DNA of 64,000 nt from Tubiluchus corallicola (Eukaryota; Priapulida; Priapulimorpha; Priapulimorphida; Tubiluchidae), in assembly GCA_030141605.1 (NCBI GenBank), contig JAQGDQ010002368.1, forward strand, positions 434,001-498,000. Direction: 5' to 3'. Both the position numbers and the translations under genes were made by a program. Of this stretch, positions 36,996-52,767 are shown one piece after another; within the stretch, counting starts at the first letter, position 1, and each line of letters begins with the position of its first letter. The notes below the pieces were generated by a model that was not told the origin of the DNA, did not search any database, and saw only the letters and a program-made list of their open reading frames with translations.

Positions 36996-39900
36996 CTACT
37001 CTGTTGCACCAGGTCTTTGAGCACCCTGGTTGCAATTTACAAATGTCATTGGTATGTAGTCGGGTTGTTGTCCAGCCGTATGCACTGCAGCGCATACGTT
37101 TGGCGAATCAGAGGCTCTTGCAGCTGAAGTTCCGCGTCGCCTTGTTATGCTAGAACGAAGAGAAGCTAAGTAACTGCTGCTAGTCCTTGTTGACAAAAGA
37201 GACCCCGTGCGTTGAAGAAAGTATGGCTTCAGTAAGCTTTTCACCTGCAGTAAGAAGTTTATATTCCGTATTACTTTTGGTTATGTTTTGTATTTAACAT
37301 CCTAAAATGTATTTTTACACTAAAAAACTTATAATTTCTGAAAAAGTTGAAACTTTATAGCGTTAAACTTTATAGAGGCAGGTGGTACCATTGATTTAGT
37401 GCCGTTTACATGTGTTGTTCAAACTTTACTAAATCAAAGAATGAAATGACTTAATGATGCAGCTTGTGAACAACTAGGTCTGACACTAATTTTTGGCTTA
37501 TCGATCGAGTATATGCACCGACACACCCACACACAAACCATAATAAACAGGTAGTTCAACTCAATTAGTTATTTTGAGTAACTTTATTTGTGAACACAAT
37601 TTTCTTATAAATGTGGTAGGCTACAGCTGCTGAAAGAGTCAAAATTTTGCAATTACAGAAATTACGTTCTAGCGCCTACTTGAGAATTTGGAACGAGATA
37701 CGACTAAGAATAATATTTCACTAACATATGCGAAGGCCGTTCCTCTGGGGAAATGCTTTTTCTCCATGCGGTGTCAAGCTGCTTAATTTACGGTTCAATA
37801 ATTTCGAAGAAGTTCATCAAAATCATTCTGGCTCGTGCGATAGCATCGATGAATTTACTAGAACCGGCCCGTAAGTTATCATGTAACATATAAAATTGTA
37901 CTTTGAGCAAACCGCTTGTTGTTTATTGGCTAAACTCAATATACTTCCAACATCTATTTTTCTTTTTATGGGGTAATAATGTACAAATTTTGGCAATACC
38001 TCAAATTCCATGACCATGGTACGCAATTTTAAATTCCACGTGCACAGCGATATGCGTATCCGTGCGTGCGAATGTGAGTGTGTATAGAGGGGCTTAGTAT
38101 CAAAGTTGCCAGCCATTACACAGCCCAGTACGCTAGCTCAGCACATACATTACACAAATTAATGAAAGGTATGCACTTGTAAAAGCTCGAGATGCATAAC
38201 AGTATTGGCTGTGTTTTCACGCTGTTGAAACTTGCTTAATGCCTCGTTTCAGAGCTGTGACAAAAATAATAAAAAACGTAAGTAATGAAAACATTGATTA
38301 AATATTAAATCTTATTTCGTGGCTTGCCGTTTGTAGGTCACGTACAGGACTTGTTATGTATTCTTGCGAATCGTGAAGCATTGTCTCAAGTCTCATATTC
38401 GCATACTATGATATCCCAACAGAAGGTAATGAGCGGTAAATGTGCGACGCCTTTTACATGAAAATTTAGTCTAAAAATTGTAAACACGTTAGTCTGTTGC
38501 ATGTTCTAGATTCTGTGGAGTGCGCAGACTATTGCTATGGTGACCCGCAGCCTGCGACCTTCTGAGGTGTTTTAAATTTCTAACGAAATTTTCAAATTGG
38601 ACGGTATCAGATTACGACTTACCTCATGATTAGTAAAACAGAAGAAAAGTGTTATCCAAAATCCCTGCAATCAATAAGAAAGTGTAAACTATTAATCACT
38701 TTAATTACACAAAAGTGTTAATCAAGATCTTTGTTAAATCAAAAATCTTAAATGTAAACAGTAAGGTGTTTTCCATTTAGCATTAAAAGGGAAAATATGA
38801 GAACACATTGTTTTCACACAGTATACCTTTGAACGTGTGAAATGCTACAATCCTTTGCGCGCACTAATCTTTCGAATCATCTGAAAATAGTTTTTAGAGC
38901 TTTTTGTTAATTTTAGTCTATTTTCAGTAAAAATCAGATCTCCAAACGCGGACTCTACAAATTTGTCTAATAACACAGCAAAAAATAAAGCTTTTCAATA
39001 TTGTGTACCTGTGTAGAAACAAGCAAAGCATTGATGATACTAATTACGAGTCTCCACATTCCACCGTTTTCTGGCTCCACGAGAACAAGAACGTGCGTTA
39101 AACCAAGCAAAGGTAGTAAGAGCAGCAGCTTTCGTGCCCCCTTTCTAACAAAAAAATTAAGCACTGAAACGAGTTTGAATCATAACGTCGTTGTTAAATT
39201 TTAGTGTAAACTAATGCCAAAGTTAATGAATTACCATCATCATCATCATCATCGTCGTCGTCGTCGTCATCATCATCGTCGTCGTCGTCATTATATGAGA
39301 AATATAGGTAACTGGTAGTAGTGTGAAATTATGATTGCAAAGGAGATACATATTTCTGATTTTGAGTAAAAAATTCCGTTTTTGAATATAATTAGCCAAC
39401 CTGTACAGTTGGGTTTTTTAGTTTTCCATGCATACGTATACCTGTATTGTTTGTCGTCCAATTCTCGGATTTTTGTTCTTGATCGTGACAATAAAACATA
39501 CATTATCGAGCAAAGGAAAACACAATTTATCTGAAAAAAGAAAAAATGAATAAAAACTTTAAGGTGCTTTGAATTTGATAATACGCGCGCAATTGGTCAT
39601 ACTCGTTGCTTTAAAACTCTCCATTATTTTTAAGGATTTATTAAAAACTGACAAATTACAGTAAGGACAAACTCAAAATGACGCAACTCGGTGGTTGAGT
39701 GTATGATGGATGACTATTTTAGTGGGATCAAACTAGGCTTCATAAGTGCGCTGCAGTGATTTTAAGCAACAATTATATATTACGCTGTTAATGTTCATTA
39801 TGCAACTAAAAGTTCATTACATAACAATGTACTATTATGTAGCAAAATGCTACATTATGTAGACTCAAAAAATTCCCAACTGCTGAGTAAGAGTTTGCCG

Positions 39901-41746
39901 TAATATGAACGTCGTTGGTCAATTAGTTACAATGAAAATACAAAATCAAATTAACGAGAGACTTATGAAACACCCTATACTATCAACTCGTCAAATATGT
40001 TTATAGTCACGAACCTGGCGTTAAGACCAAGTAATTAATGACAATGAGAAGTTGTAAACTGAAGGAAGCGACGTGCGATTATCGCTCGGAAATTTCGCTA
40101 AATTTGTATTAAAAATGTTACAGCGGAAAGTTGAACGCGTTAGTTAATTGGCTATGAAAAGATAAACGTGATTTCGCTGTTTAAGTGAGAACAGCAATAA
40201 TGTCATGGTAAATGTTTACAACGCATTCATAGTAAATATGGCTTACATGTGGTTATAAAAACTGCAAAACATAAATCTGGGTACATGGGTATGTATTAAG
40301 TTAAATAATTTTGCACGAGGGTAGTTTTCTTACCAGTAGTACTACAAGAATTGGTACCATAAATATGTAGTCATAAACGTATCCGTCTGAATCCATCCAG
40401 CACCTTTAGTGATTTGAAAAGTAAATAAACAAGTGTCATAGGTATTCAGAAATGATAACTCTGTAAGTTAAAATCTTAAGAAATATGCAAATCTTTCATA
40501 ATTAAACTACTAATTGTTGAGCATTCTTAAAAGTCCCAAGACAAGAAAGCTAAATGAGATTAAAACATTTGGAAACTCACAATCTTTTCAGGAATGAGAT
40601 AGAATAGGTATTACTCGATAGTTTCCTGTTGCATGTAACACCATAAAACACTTTTTCTAGAGTTTAGTTTACATAAGTCGTCTATTTGCGAGAAATTATA
40701 TCCACCTCTCTGTATTTCACGTGTCTTAATTTGGTATTACTGTAACTTATGATATTGTACGTGCTCTTTTTACAATTTTTGTTGTTTTCCTTCTTGTTTT
40801 TTCTACTATAATGCGTAGTTCCCTGTGCGTCATTGTGAAATTCTTACGAATTTCTCATTAAATTTTCCAAATGAAATCTCTACAAACGGCTAGATGACTA
40901 CAATTTTAATTCAATACGTTCCGAGAATGCTGATATCAAGACTCATTCAAAAGATGAAGCCATGAAGATCCTACCCGAGATGTCATAACACATACTTAAT
41001 AAAAACCTATAACATAAGGATCATTTTAAGAATAACAACATGGCACCCGCATCTCATTTTAAATGAAAACTGACGTTGAAATTTCAGTACACATGCTGTA
41101 ATTGAAACGCAATAGATAACTCGCGTCTATAATTAATATGCGACAGATGCAACTAACTAAACTCAGTAGTAAATCCTGCACGATCACACAGACTGACGTC
41201 AAGTTAAACATTTTCGTGGCTAAATCTGATTCTGACCGTGTATTGAGAGATGGAAGTAGACACAAAATTACTGGCAATGTTTACTATAATTTTCAAGACA
41301 GCGCAGAACGAAAAATAGCAAAATCCAGCCGCCAAATTATGGCAGTTTGATTCACTCATGTCGGCATACGCTGTTTAATTGTTTATACCGAACAGCACAA
41401 AATTTCTTGATCATCAACGTTTTAAATGCAACAAGGCTTCATAAAATTAAAGAGATGTATGACACAGCAACTGCAGACAAGAAATCTTACAGCAAATAGT
41501 TGACTGCCGAAGCAAATCAAAGTGGCTGTAGAATTAATGGCAAGGACCAGTTAATTACATTTTTTGTAAACAATGAGGCGGTAGAATTTGCTGAGCGACA
41601 AGGACAGAAGGTCAGCATGATACAATTGCACATGCTTCGCCTATTACACTCGCATGAAAAGATGAAGGTGTGATAGCTCGTATTAGTCAGTAACTGTTTT
41701 GCTCGCAGACGAAAAATTTTTCCCTCGTACTACTATATACTAAATT

Positions 41747-41823
<77 letters not shown>

Positions 41824-44800
41824 CTTTATTTATTTTGTTATTTATTTATTGATCCATCCATTCGTTATATCACACATTCTTTGATACATTCATTCTTTCA
41901 TTCCTTCGTTTCATCAATTAATCCATTAATCAATCAATCATGCATTCGTTCATTCATTTATACTGTCATTCACTCGTTTACACATATCAACGTTCGTAAA
42001 TTCGTTCGTTTCTTTAAAATTGAATACCTGTTTTTATCAAAATGATGTTTTACAATGCCCCAGATCGCTATCACCACAATGGGAATTCCTAGAATCACAA
42101 AAACCTTTTAGACTCAAAAAATTTCACTCGACAAAAGTTATATTTTCAGAGAGTGTTACAGTTAAACAAAAGATGTTTGCGAGTCAGCTATATCAAGCAC
42201 GTCCTATAAAGGTAGTTTATGATGGTCAAAAACGGAAAACAAAATCGTGTCATATGTTTACAAATAAGCTCTGATGATAGACATATAAATAAAAACGTTC
42301 AGCGATTACCCCATCCAATGAGAACGAAGAAGAAAAACTCGACTCGTGATGCAGAAAATGTGAAAACTGTCAAAATGAACAGGTACAGTCCTTCGACTAA
42401 CATCCAGAAAAAGTTTGTACATTGGCAGTAGTTAAAAATTGTTACCATCGACCGGCAAAATATCTAAAATCAAAATATGAAGATATTAGATTACAGCATA
42501 AATCCTGGAGCTCTGCAATTTCGACTGTCGAATGTAAGAATCTCCAAGACCGAAACTTTGATATTATAATTTTTTAAATTCACAACTTAGTTTCGCGCGA
42601 GCAAAAAAGCCTTGCGTGAATAAGATTCACTGCTTCTATCATTGAGTGCCGCAGTATTTTTAAACTTCTACGTTTTGGCTATAGTTGTACCTTTCAGCTG
42701 AAATTGTACCTTTGCTGGTCTTCTGCTATACGCGTACTGTTTATTTGCAAATTATATACGTTTCTACATATATCCTGTGGTCTAAGAAATGTGGGAAAAT
42801 TTGGTACAAAAAGTTCACCCAACAGCCAAGAGCAAAAACTGAGAAATTGCTTGCTTGAAATTCAAGGACAGTACTTTAAACATCATGTCTCCTTGAACTG
42901 AAATTTCAGTCATAATTTGCTTCCTTGTAATAGTATTTTTTATTTCCACATTGTCAAAAATCTCACTCACAAGTCAAACAATGAGCAAAGTATTAAATTA
43001 CCTCATGTGAGTTTCGTTTCATTGATTTAAAGTTTAAATCTGGCACAGATTCTTGGCCGGCTACAGAGCAAAAATCAGTAATTTTGCAAATTATTTCTGA
43101 TCGTTAAAAAGAAACATACTGAATCTCGCTTCGCGATTCCAACAAGAGTTTGATTATTAATGATCCACAACACATCGCTGAAAAAGTAACTGATGAAGAG
43201 GTTAACGTGAATCTTGTTTCTCATGCAACTGAGTTTTCTGAAAAAAAAATTTTTGGGATTATACAAGCCATTAAATTATTTTTGTAATAACAATACACGA
43301 AAACCCCATCATTTATACGCTGTGTGGCATATATAGATTTTATGTTTTTAACAAGGTTAGATTGCAGTTTCTGAATTACGAACGTTCACATTTTTATCCG
43401 CGAAGGCTTGCGTCGCGGAACTAGCAGAACCTCCGATGCTGGTTTTTCATCATTATGCTACACATCCTGCTTTCTACTTTTTAATTCATGTTAACTCGCA
43501 GACGGAGAGTACTAGGACACGGATCTCACAAGGCAAATACGTGAGGTAGAAGCCTAGAAAGTGGTTTGGTGACTGGTGACCTCGATTAAAGGGTCAATGA
43601 CGCTGGACATCGGTCAGTTTTTCGATTGGCATTCACCATCTCCTCGGACTGAGTTGAATTCGATATTTTTGCATAAGCATTTTTAAAAGTGCTGTGAGGC
43701 AGACCTGTATGTAACCTTTTAAAAAGTTAGGATTTTTAATATCACGAGATAGGGGCCATAATATATAATGAATAATTCTAAAACTATAGTAACTAAAGTC
43801 AGAGAACTTGCCCCATAGACTTTTCCATGCTCCATTTGAACCAGCGAGCCGCATGGTTTATAAGCACCATGCAGAATACTAGCTTCTTGAGGTCCTACTC
43901 TATTCACAACAGTGACATTGCTTATTTTGAGCCAGTGACATGAATGGGAAAATATGTACTGCAGGTAATATTGAAGCCACCACACATGAATAAATGAGAC
44001 GTTGTTTCCTGAGATAAACATTGGTGGAGTTCTGTTATTGTTTTCCATCTTATCCTGCACTGCCTAACGCACTAAGCAATAAAATGAATAATGTATTAAG
44101 TCGTGTTTGGCAGCCAGCTGCTAATGTACGCCCATTATGATAGCACTGCCAGAATAAGCTATTGAAATGGAAACTTTTTGAACTCTTCTGACTAGTGTAA
44201 AATAAACCTAAACCTAAAATATGGATGTTTACTTCAACTGAATGATTTATTAATTTACTCTCCAATTGAAAAACGTTACTTTTTACGTTTTACAACAAAA
44301 TTATGGCAACAAGAATTTAAATTCCTAAACAAACGTATTTATGGACAACAAATGTCAACATAATAAATCACTAAACAGTTTTCAAAAGTTATGGTCATGT
44401 ACATAGCTACCAACTATTACTTAACTAAGAGCAAAATTGGCATTTTAACTCTCATAATCTCAACCTTCTTGCCTGAGAAAAATGCAGTTTTTTTAATTTA
44501 TCCAATAAATGATAATTATGTTTACCTTGCGCAAAAAAATATCAAAATAGCTAAAACGAGTGAAGTAATCGACAGAGTGTACCCAACGTAGTAGATAAGT
44601 TGTGCAATTCTGTACTCTTGAGCTAGAGCCTGAAACAAATAGTTGTTGTTCTATTGGCAATATAGAAACACTTTCAATGTGAGAATATCGCAGCTATATA
44701 AGCAAAACTCTTCCCTGCTCTTTCCACAAACAGTTATTTATAACCACCGTAAAGTCGGCAATAATTAAACCGACATTTGAGACAGGAATAAAACTTTTCT

Positions 44801-47800
44801 GCCTCCTTATAGCAAGCAGCAAACAGCCGCAAGTGCGTTAACTTAAACGGTGCTTTCCGTTTGGTCTTTTGTAAAGATCAGTCTCAAGAGGCTGAACGGT
44901 TAAACGTTTGGATTTGTTGAATTGTCCAACAATTTTTTTCGAAACACTCTTCGACTTCTAATGGTACAGTAATTGATGATTGACAGTAACGTTACTGCGT
45001 AAGTATAGCTGACAAAAGCAATCAATTGCAAAACAGAAAATTATTTTAAATCCACAAAAGGTCATCCTATTTGATAGTTGGCCTTTGTAAGTATTCTGAT
45101 CACGCCATATGCAAAGTTACGTATTTATATTTAACATCATTAAAAACTATCATTACAACATGTTTTAGTTGGCTTAAAATGGTAATCTGGCAGGGTTTAT
45201 TTTAGGTACAATATTGTGAGTTATGAGAATTTTAATATAGCAGTATTCGGTTTTATTAGTCTCCCTTGGGTTCATTTTTCTCTTTATTGTCGTGTGACAT
45301 TAGATACTACAGGCCACTGCGTGAAGAATATAAAATATTAACAAGGCATGTAAAAATGATTCTGCTTCGTGTCTGCTAAGCACAATGGGTTTACCAAAAT
45401 GTCTAAATTTTTAAACTCGTAGCAGCAGAAGCAGGATTTAATATAGGAAACAAAAACGGTCATTTGCAGTTCAGCAGTTTAGCAAAAATCCTTATGTAAA
45501 TGTTAAACTTCGTTTACAATACTTAACAAAAATGGGCACTTACCTACAATCTATTTAAAAAAACACAATAAAGAAAAAAAGATAACCACAGCGCTCAGTA
45601 CACCTCTGCGGACTATAGTTAGGCGAAGAAGAAAACGAAAAATAATCACTAAATACCATTTTTGGTATAGAAGAAAATACTCGAGTCAGTGTACTTTACT
45701 ATACTTTCGCCTTTGCGTTTCTTTCGACGCAGTGCTAAATTTAGCTTGTTCAATTAAAACGCATGTTAAAATAAAAAACATTATTATGGTATTGGTGACA
45801 AAAAGATTGCGTAACATAAATTTGTCAGAAACTGAACATAGAACTCAGGTGTCAACCGAAAAAAGGGTCTATTGCAGTATTAACTGGTAAATTACTTCCT
45901 GTAAATGTAGGAAAGAAATGATTAAATGATTCAGTAACTTAATTCTTAGCTAGATTGCATTTGTGTTTATATTATTTAGTACAAACATAAAGTAAAAGTC
46001 TCTATTCCTTGGCAAAGAATAACGTTAAGAACAAGTATATGATGTTATTGGTGTACATGTCTCTAGTGGCAAAGCTGTGCAAAAAGTTATTATTTTTTAA
46101 TTAAAATGGGCCTTAATTTGCTTGAGTCTCGTTGCTGTTAATATTGTCAGAACAACACAGCTCCGTATTCTAGTGTTCGAAAACGCGAAACACTCGTGAC
46201 ACACAAACGTGAAAACACGCTTCGCAGCTTCCTAACAGAATCACATTCAAAAGATTTAGGAGTAATCTAGCTGTCACTGCACGTTTTGCAAAAGCAAAAT
46301 TTTTACTATTACTATACTGAAACATGGCTGCATCCGGTGCAGCGAGCTATACATTTGCTGTGTTTATGGATTGCAGCATACCGCTTTTCTGACAAAATTC
46401 TCCTATTGTTAGAATTTTTCAGAATTTTCAGAATGTATTCATGAATTGGGAAATCTGTTCAGGTATTGACGTTTCGTTTCGAAAGAACAATTGTAAATTA
46501 AATGTTAGCCATAACAAAACAGTCTGTGAAAAAGCTTTTCTCTCACTAAGTTCTTTATTTGTTTAGAAACTTAGTACCTCCCTCATAAGACCTCGTCAGA
46601 TGTTAAAAAAGGTACGTCTAATGCCTTATCAGAAATAAACACGCGTTAGTAGTAAAGCATTCTTGGAGTAAATATTAAGGCTACATTTTTTTGTTTAAAT
46701 GAAATTACAAGCATTGTAAATTTATTTACTTAATGATTGAATGATTCAGCAGCCAGGTCAGCAAATTTGATCGTGGAAACTAAAATGATTAATAGTAGTC
46801 TACTGTAGACGAACATATCTAGATAATCTTATGTAGCTTATGAAACGTCAGCAGTATCCTGAGTGTAACAGAATTAAATGCACCCCGAAAAAATTTCCTT
46901 TAAGGGTTAATACTTGGTCCTCTGCTGTAGATGATTTATGTCTACACTATGATCTTAGATCTTACATTTCGTGATAAGAGCATTAATATCTTTCCTAATT
47001 GGATTTGGCCTTCATTTCTAAAGTTCAAATTGTGCAATATATATATATATATATATATGTATATTTATATATATATATATATTGGTAAAATTCAAACACT
47101 CTAGGTATACCGTTTTATTAGATTTGGTGTTAACAGTGGGCATTTTCCAGGTCGCGTCAGTCAGTTGGTTGACCAATCATATAGTCGAATGAATAACTAG
47201 AGTGACCGAACGACCACATCACTGACCGGCAATAGATTGAACTGCCAAATAACTAGGATAAATAAGCAACTATGCATACAGACAAGCAAGTGAGCAGACA
47301 AACAGGCAAACACCCGGAATAAAACTATTACACCTCAGCTTAACTTCGTGGTTAATGGGTAATTGGAAATGTAAAGAGAAGCCACTTAGTTACTTAATTA
47401 AAATCTAATAAAATAACTCAGTTACCCTACGATATTGGATTTTAGGATCAATAATGTCCACGTTTACTAATTTAATAAAACCGCAAATCAGCTTACTATT
47501 TTTGTGGCTAAGGCAGTGTTGAGAAATTGAAATATCATTTTAGCATTGCGCGTCTTCAATTTACTTGTGGTGACATATATTTTTGCCATGTGCATTATCA
47601 TCTGTTAAAAGTTCTTATCTGCTCCTGAAACCTTACAATGACACATCCGCCGAGCACTTCCAGCGTTTGCAATATCATTTTTGCGAAATTGCACCATATT
47701 GGATATCTTTTTTATGTCTCACAACATTTACAGTTAGCTATTAACGTAGCTTCAAATGCGTAACCTTGATTATCTACGTTCGACAAAACGTGGTAACGGT

Positions 47801-50800
47801 AATTGTAACAAGTGAAATAATATTCAGACGCTTTGCATTCATGCGTACTAGATATATTATTTTTAGTGATTTTAGAGTTTTTGTATTGTTACTATAATAC
47901 CGCAAGTTTGTTTTAAATGGTCAGGGCTTTCGAATAATCTGGATGCCTGAAGTTGTTACGGTTCACACTGCGCTTGACCGAACATGGGAAAATTATTAAT
48001 TTCAAAGTTCGTCTGGGATATAAAATATCTGTTTGGGGCGTTGAAAAAATAAACCTTAAATAATCAAGTAGGGGTCATTATAAGAGGGTCTGCTTGTGAA
48101 CAAATTAATAACAAATCTTCTCTATAGCTCTCTTTCAGTTCGATGCTTTCCGCGTTATTCAATGCTGAAATGTGCTTAACAAAAAACGGGAAACAACTTC
48201 TTCAGAAACGTAAACAATGATAATCAAAGAAAAAGTTTAGCAAAATCATCAAAATGTACAAAAAGCCACGGTTCGTGGTTCCCGATGTTACAGTACGTAA
48301 AAGCAAATTATACTAATCGTAAGTGTATTGTGTTTGCTAAGAATGTTTTAAATCAGAGATATTGATTGAATGGAAGTAATTATCAGTAAACTAAAAATCA
48401 GTAAAATAAATCACTGCAAAATGGACCCATTCGCACAAATCGCAGATAAAATTGTAAAATCTCGTGCAAATGGCATGAACTGCAAAAACTACTATATAGT
48501 TGCTCAAAAACTGCGTTTTTACCTGTAATGTGTCGCCTAACGAAGAATTGAGTTCGTGTACCGGTTTGCAGTTTAAATAATCTGACCAATTTGACCACGT
48601 TCCTCCTAACAAACAATCTTTACTTGCATTATCTGTGAATGTAAAGGGAAATTAGTTATTATTTATTAGTTATTAATTTCATTATGCTTCATCAGCACAT
48701 TTTTGGGCGTTAGATTTCTCCAAACCACCGAAAACATACAGAGATGCAAAATGCAAAAACAGAGGTCTCACTGCTAAGGCTAATTTCAAATTAATCTAGA
48801 AGCCATCCTCCCCCTCATTATTTTTCTCTGCGGTCTGCGCCCATGTAAGCCAAACCTATTGATTAGGAAATAATTAGGAAAAACATACGAACTATTCTTT
48901 GGAAAAATTGTCTTTCGCGCAAAAAATAAATTTTTCTAAACTAAAAAAATAATAGTTTTGACGTACATTCTTGTGGGAACAACATAGGATACTGAGGAAA
49001 CGATATAGTTTGTCATGTTGGAGGGTCGACATAGAATGTCGTTGTTACGACGTCCTGTGCTGGCTGAGCGACATGAATATTTTTATTGCCAAGTTGCAGG
49101 CCCAGACTGTGCACACAGAAAGATAACGATGTCTCTTCAATTAAAATTAGTCTTTTATTAAAATAAGGAAATCATTAATGTCACATGGTAATCATTGTGA
49201 ATGCAACATTTATTATCATAATCCTTTTAATGGTCAATAAGGTTTCAACAAATCGAAAAATCTATTTTAGAATGAAGTTTATGCAATAGAATAGCGCGAT
49301 GGTTTCGACGACAAAGAAAAATAGTCTTTCAAGGAAATGATGTGGAAGACTGCACAGTGAATATACAATTATTTGAAAAATATATTTCATCGTTTCTTTG
49401 AATTTCGTCTCTTTCGTAAGCAAGTCAGAATATTTGAAATAAATGCGGAATAAACTGTATTAGTATAGACCAGAAGTATTTGCGTTTACCGCATGAATGC
49501 TGTGAATAGTACTGCACGCGTAAATCGGTTAAATTTATGTCAACTTAACCAAACCCGTCGCAAATCGGTGAAAGTGTAAATGACAGCAAATCACGCTCAA
49601 TTCACGAGATGCTCAATTACATGAAAATAGTTTAATAGTGGAAATTGGGGCGTGGCAGTTTTCGCTTTCTTCAATTTGTTCTTCAAATTTGAGGATTTTC
49701 CAGGTATTAACAATGATTATTATTACGACAAACAATTTTTTCTAGTCATAGTATTGATTCTTTTGAAAGCTATTGCAAAATTTAGCCTACAAGTTATGCA
49801 CTTTTATCATTACTAGTTTAGTTGCTGAATGAATATCTGTGCAGTGTCGCCTGCATACATTCTGAATTATAGTTGCACTTAAAAGCGACAAAAACAAAGG
49901 CGAAGATTCGTCAATTGAACGCGAAAATGCAACAGAAATGCGAGCTTAGAAAACACCACAAATAAGAAAAACACAAAAAGTATAAGAAGATGAAACATGA
50001 AGAAATGTAGTGTTAAAGACGAGAACCTAAAAACTAATTAAAACCCACGAAAACACAAGCAAAATCAGAATAATACAAAGGTAGAAATTCAAAATGTGGG
50101 CATAATGAAAACATCAAAGATAGAGGATCACTTTTAATACGTTTGTTAGTCAATACACAATTAGACGAAATAATGCGCGAACGAGAAAAAACAGAGAAAA
50201 AATCTACAAGCAAGAAAAACAAAATTCAAAAACGTGACAACACAAAACTACAAAAACGCAAAGATGAGAAAACGAAAATACGAAACGTCTCTTCTTCGAT
50301 TCCGTAATTGGTTTTCATCAAGGTGTGCCTACGCATAGGAAATCTGCCTGGTTATTAATTAATTTCACAATAGCAACATTTCTGGTTCACACGATAATAA
50401 AGTCGTGCTACTTTAATTGACAGCAGGAGTCTGAGTGCAATGACAATAAGAACTAATTAGTATTGCAATTATAACAGTTCCACCTCATTTTAAATGTCAC
50501 AGTTAGCATCTATTAGATACAGATTAGTAATACAGCCACTGGGTTTGTGTTATGTAAACGCGTTACGTAGTAATTAATTATTTGTTTATTATTCTTTAAT
50601 AGTAATGGTTATAGATATAATATCTGTATAGATGGATATAAGAGCATTTATTGAGTAAGTTCCATTGCTAGAACACCAGCTGTTTCATCACGCATCTTTG
50701 ACCATTACATACACCAACAGAAAGGTGTCTTCTCATTGGTGATTTTTTTCAGTTGGGCGCTGGGAAAAATTAAAGGAAAAACGCTATTTCTATTTTCGCT

Positions 50801-52622
50801 TTCTGCAACTCATGACTTATCAGCGTACTGTATACTGAACGTTTTATGTTTTCAAGATGTTAATATTCACTTCTTCGCGAGAAGTTATTTTTACTAGTTA
50901 CTGAGTTCGAAAAAAATGAGCTTAATTTCCTCTGATTCTTATAAATTAGCTTGAAACTCCAATTCAGGTCCTTTTAGATGGTGAGTTTTGGCAACCTCTT
51001 CCAAATACCTTTTGATACGTTGTTTTTATTATCAACGTCGGAGAAAGGGTCTTTTCCTTTAAAAACGTTAACATAAACACACAGCTATGCAAGAGATTTC
51101 TGTCTATAATTATGCCTATGATTTTTGTTATTACTATTTTAAATGTTGTAAGTATTAATTAATAAAACAACTTCACACTAACCAGATGTGTCGTACTGTA
51201 TGTTTCCAACAAAAGCTGGACACGTTAGATATTGAGTGAACCCTTCTAAAGTAGGTGGCCAACAAAGAATGCCGTCAAAGTGCGCTGGACAGCGTCTTCT
51301 TCCGTTGTAGAAATACCCTGAAGAAAAACGAAGAGAGACAATGATAATTTTGCTAGAGCCCAAAAAATGCGTGGGAAAATTCTGTGTTGCACGAACGACA
51401 TCTATGTCACACGCATGGGGTTATTATGACTTTCTTGTAATTTATTCCTAGACAGGGTAATAGCTCATTCCGGGCGCAAGCTAGTCTTGGGTGTTTACCT
51501 CGTAGAGTTCGAACAAGACTGGGACACCTCTACCGGTTCAGTAACTCATCTTAGAGGATTATCATTGATAGAGAGCCATGATCCGCTCACGCTACAAACA
51601 TCTCGTTGGGCAGTTGTCTGTGAGTGCTGGCTTCCGGCTTGCGGTGTAACAGCGCTATTTGACAAGAATGCGGTAAAATTCAACCATTGTGTCTGTGAGT
51701 GTCAACCAAGTGTGAATATTCTACGTAGACTAGAAGAAAATCCTGAAAAGGTGCTGCTTTAAAGTTGTAGGGGTGTTTTTTCTAAAACTGGGCAACATAG
51801 CCAGTCTTATCAATTTGAGTATCCTCTATCCGAAAAGGCTATTGTTAGCTTGAAAATTTATCGGAAAAGGGTCGAAAACGGAAAAAATAGCCATATTAAC
51901 GAGAGCGATTACGACTTCAATTCCAGAGTAGTTGGACCTAAAAAATCCATTCCTGTTCCTGTTACTTTTATTTCAAAATGGCTGCTACGCAAAACGAAAT
52001 TGTGCCGATCGTGCAATTTTATTAGCTGTACGTTTCATCTACAGTACAAAACAAAAAGCAAATTATTGCTGAATCTAGAAAATTGCTAGACTGCAAAAAA
52101 GACGCCAAAGGCTTTTGAAACTGCTCATTAAGCAAAAAACAAAGTGTTCGTTGCCTCCCCGAAAAATTGCACAGTTCGCCTAAAACTTAAGAAACTTTGC
52201 GCAGTGTTAGAACCCATCAAGGTGTTTAATTTTGGATATGCTGTGAATAGAAAATTCTCCAATTTGGCAGCCATTTTCAAGATGACCGACAAGATAACGG
52301 CCGTTAGCATACATAGGCCATATCTTAAACAGGTAGAACAGATGAGATTATGATTTTGGTGTCTATAGGGCCTATATAGGTTTCCAAGGTTAAGAGATCC
52401 ACAGCTGATACTTAAATGCACCTTACTTATGACGTCCCTTACTTAGAATTTCAGGATGGTTGCCAAGATGGCTGTACAATAGCCGATTGTACAATACTTT
52501 AGCTATATCGCATGTTCTGCTTTACAGACCAAGGATTTAAAACCTTACTTGTTATTATTTTTTCATTATTATTGCTGTTGTTGTTGTTGTTGTTGCTATT
52601 GTTGTTGTTGTTGTTGTTGTTG

Positions 52623-52707
<85 letters not shown>

Positions 52708-52732
52708 CATTATCATCATCATTATCATTATT

Positions 52733-52767
<35 letters not shown>

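Noticed and set aside
41138-41350. 70-codon plus frame antisense to the GPCR
   Set aside because: No homology, no splice or promoter context; an equally long minus frame overlaps it.
43020-43072. Possible extra GPCR exon (GQESVPDLNFKSMK) in the TM2-TM3 loop
   Set aside because: It has an acceptor and donor, but its only open phase is incompatible with the neighbouring phase-0 exons, which join directly to give DS-IFCRSM before TM3.
43719-44060. 113-codon minus frame in a GPCR intron
   Set aside because: It does not fit the receptor between the TM1 and TM2 exons, which join in phase without it, and part of it overlaps a dispersed repeat.
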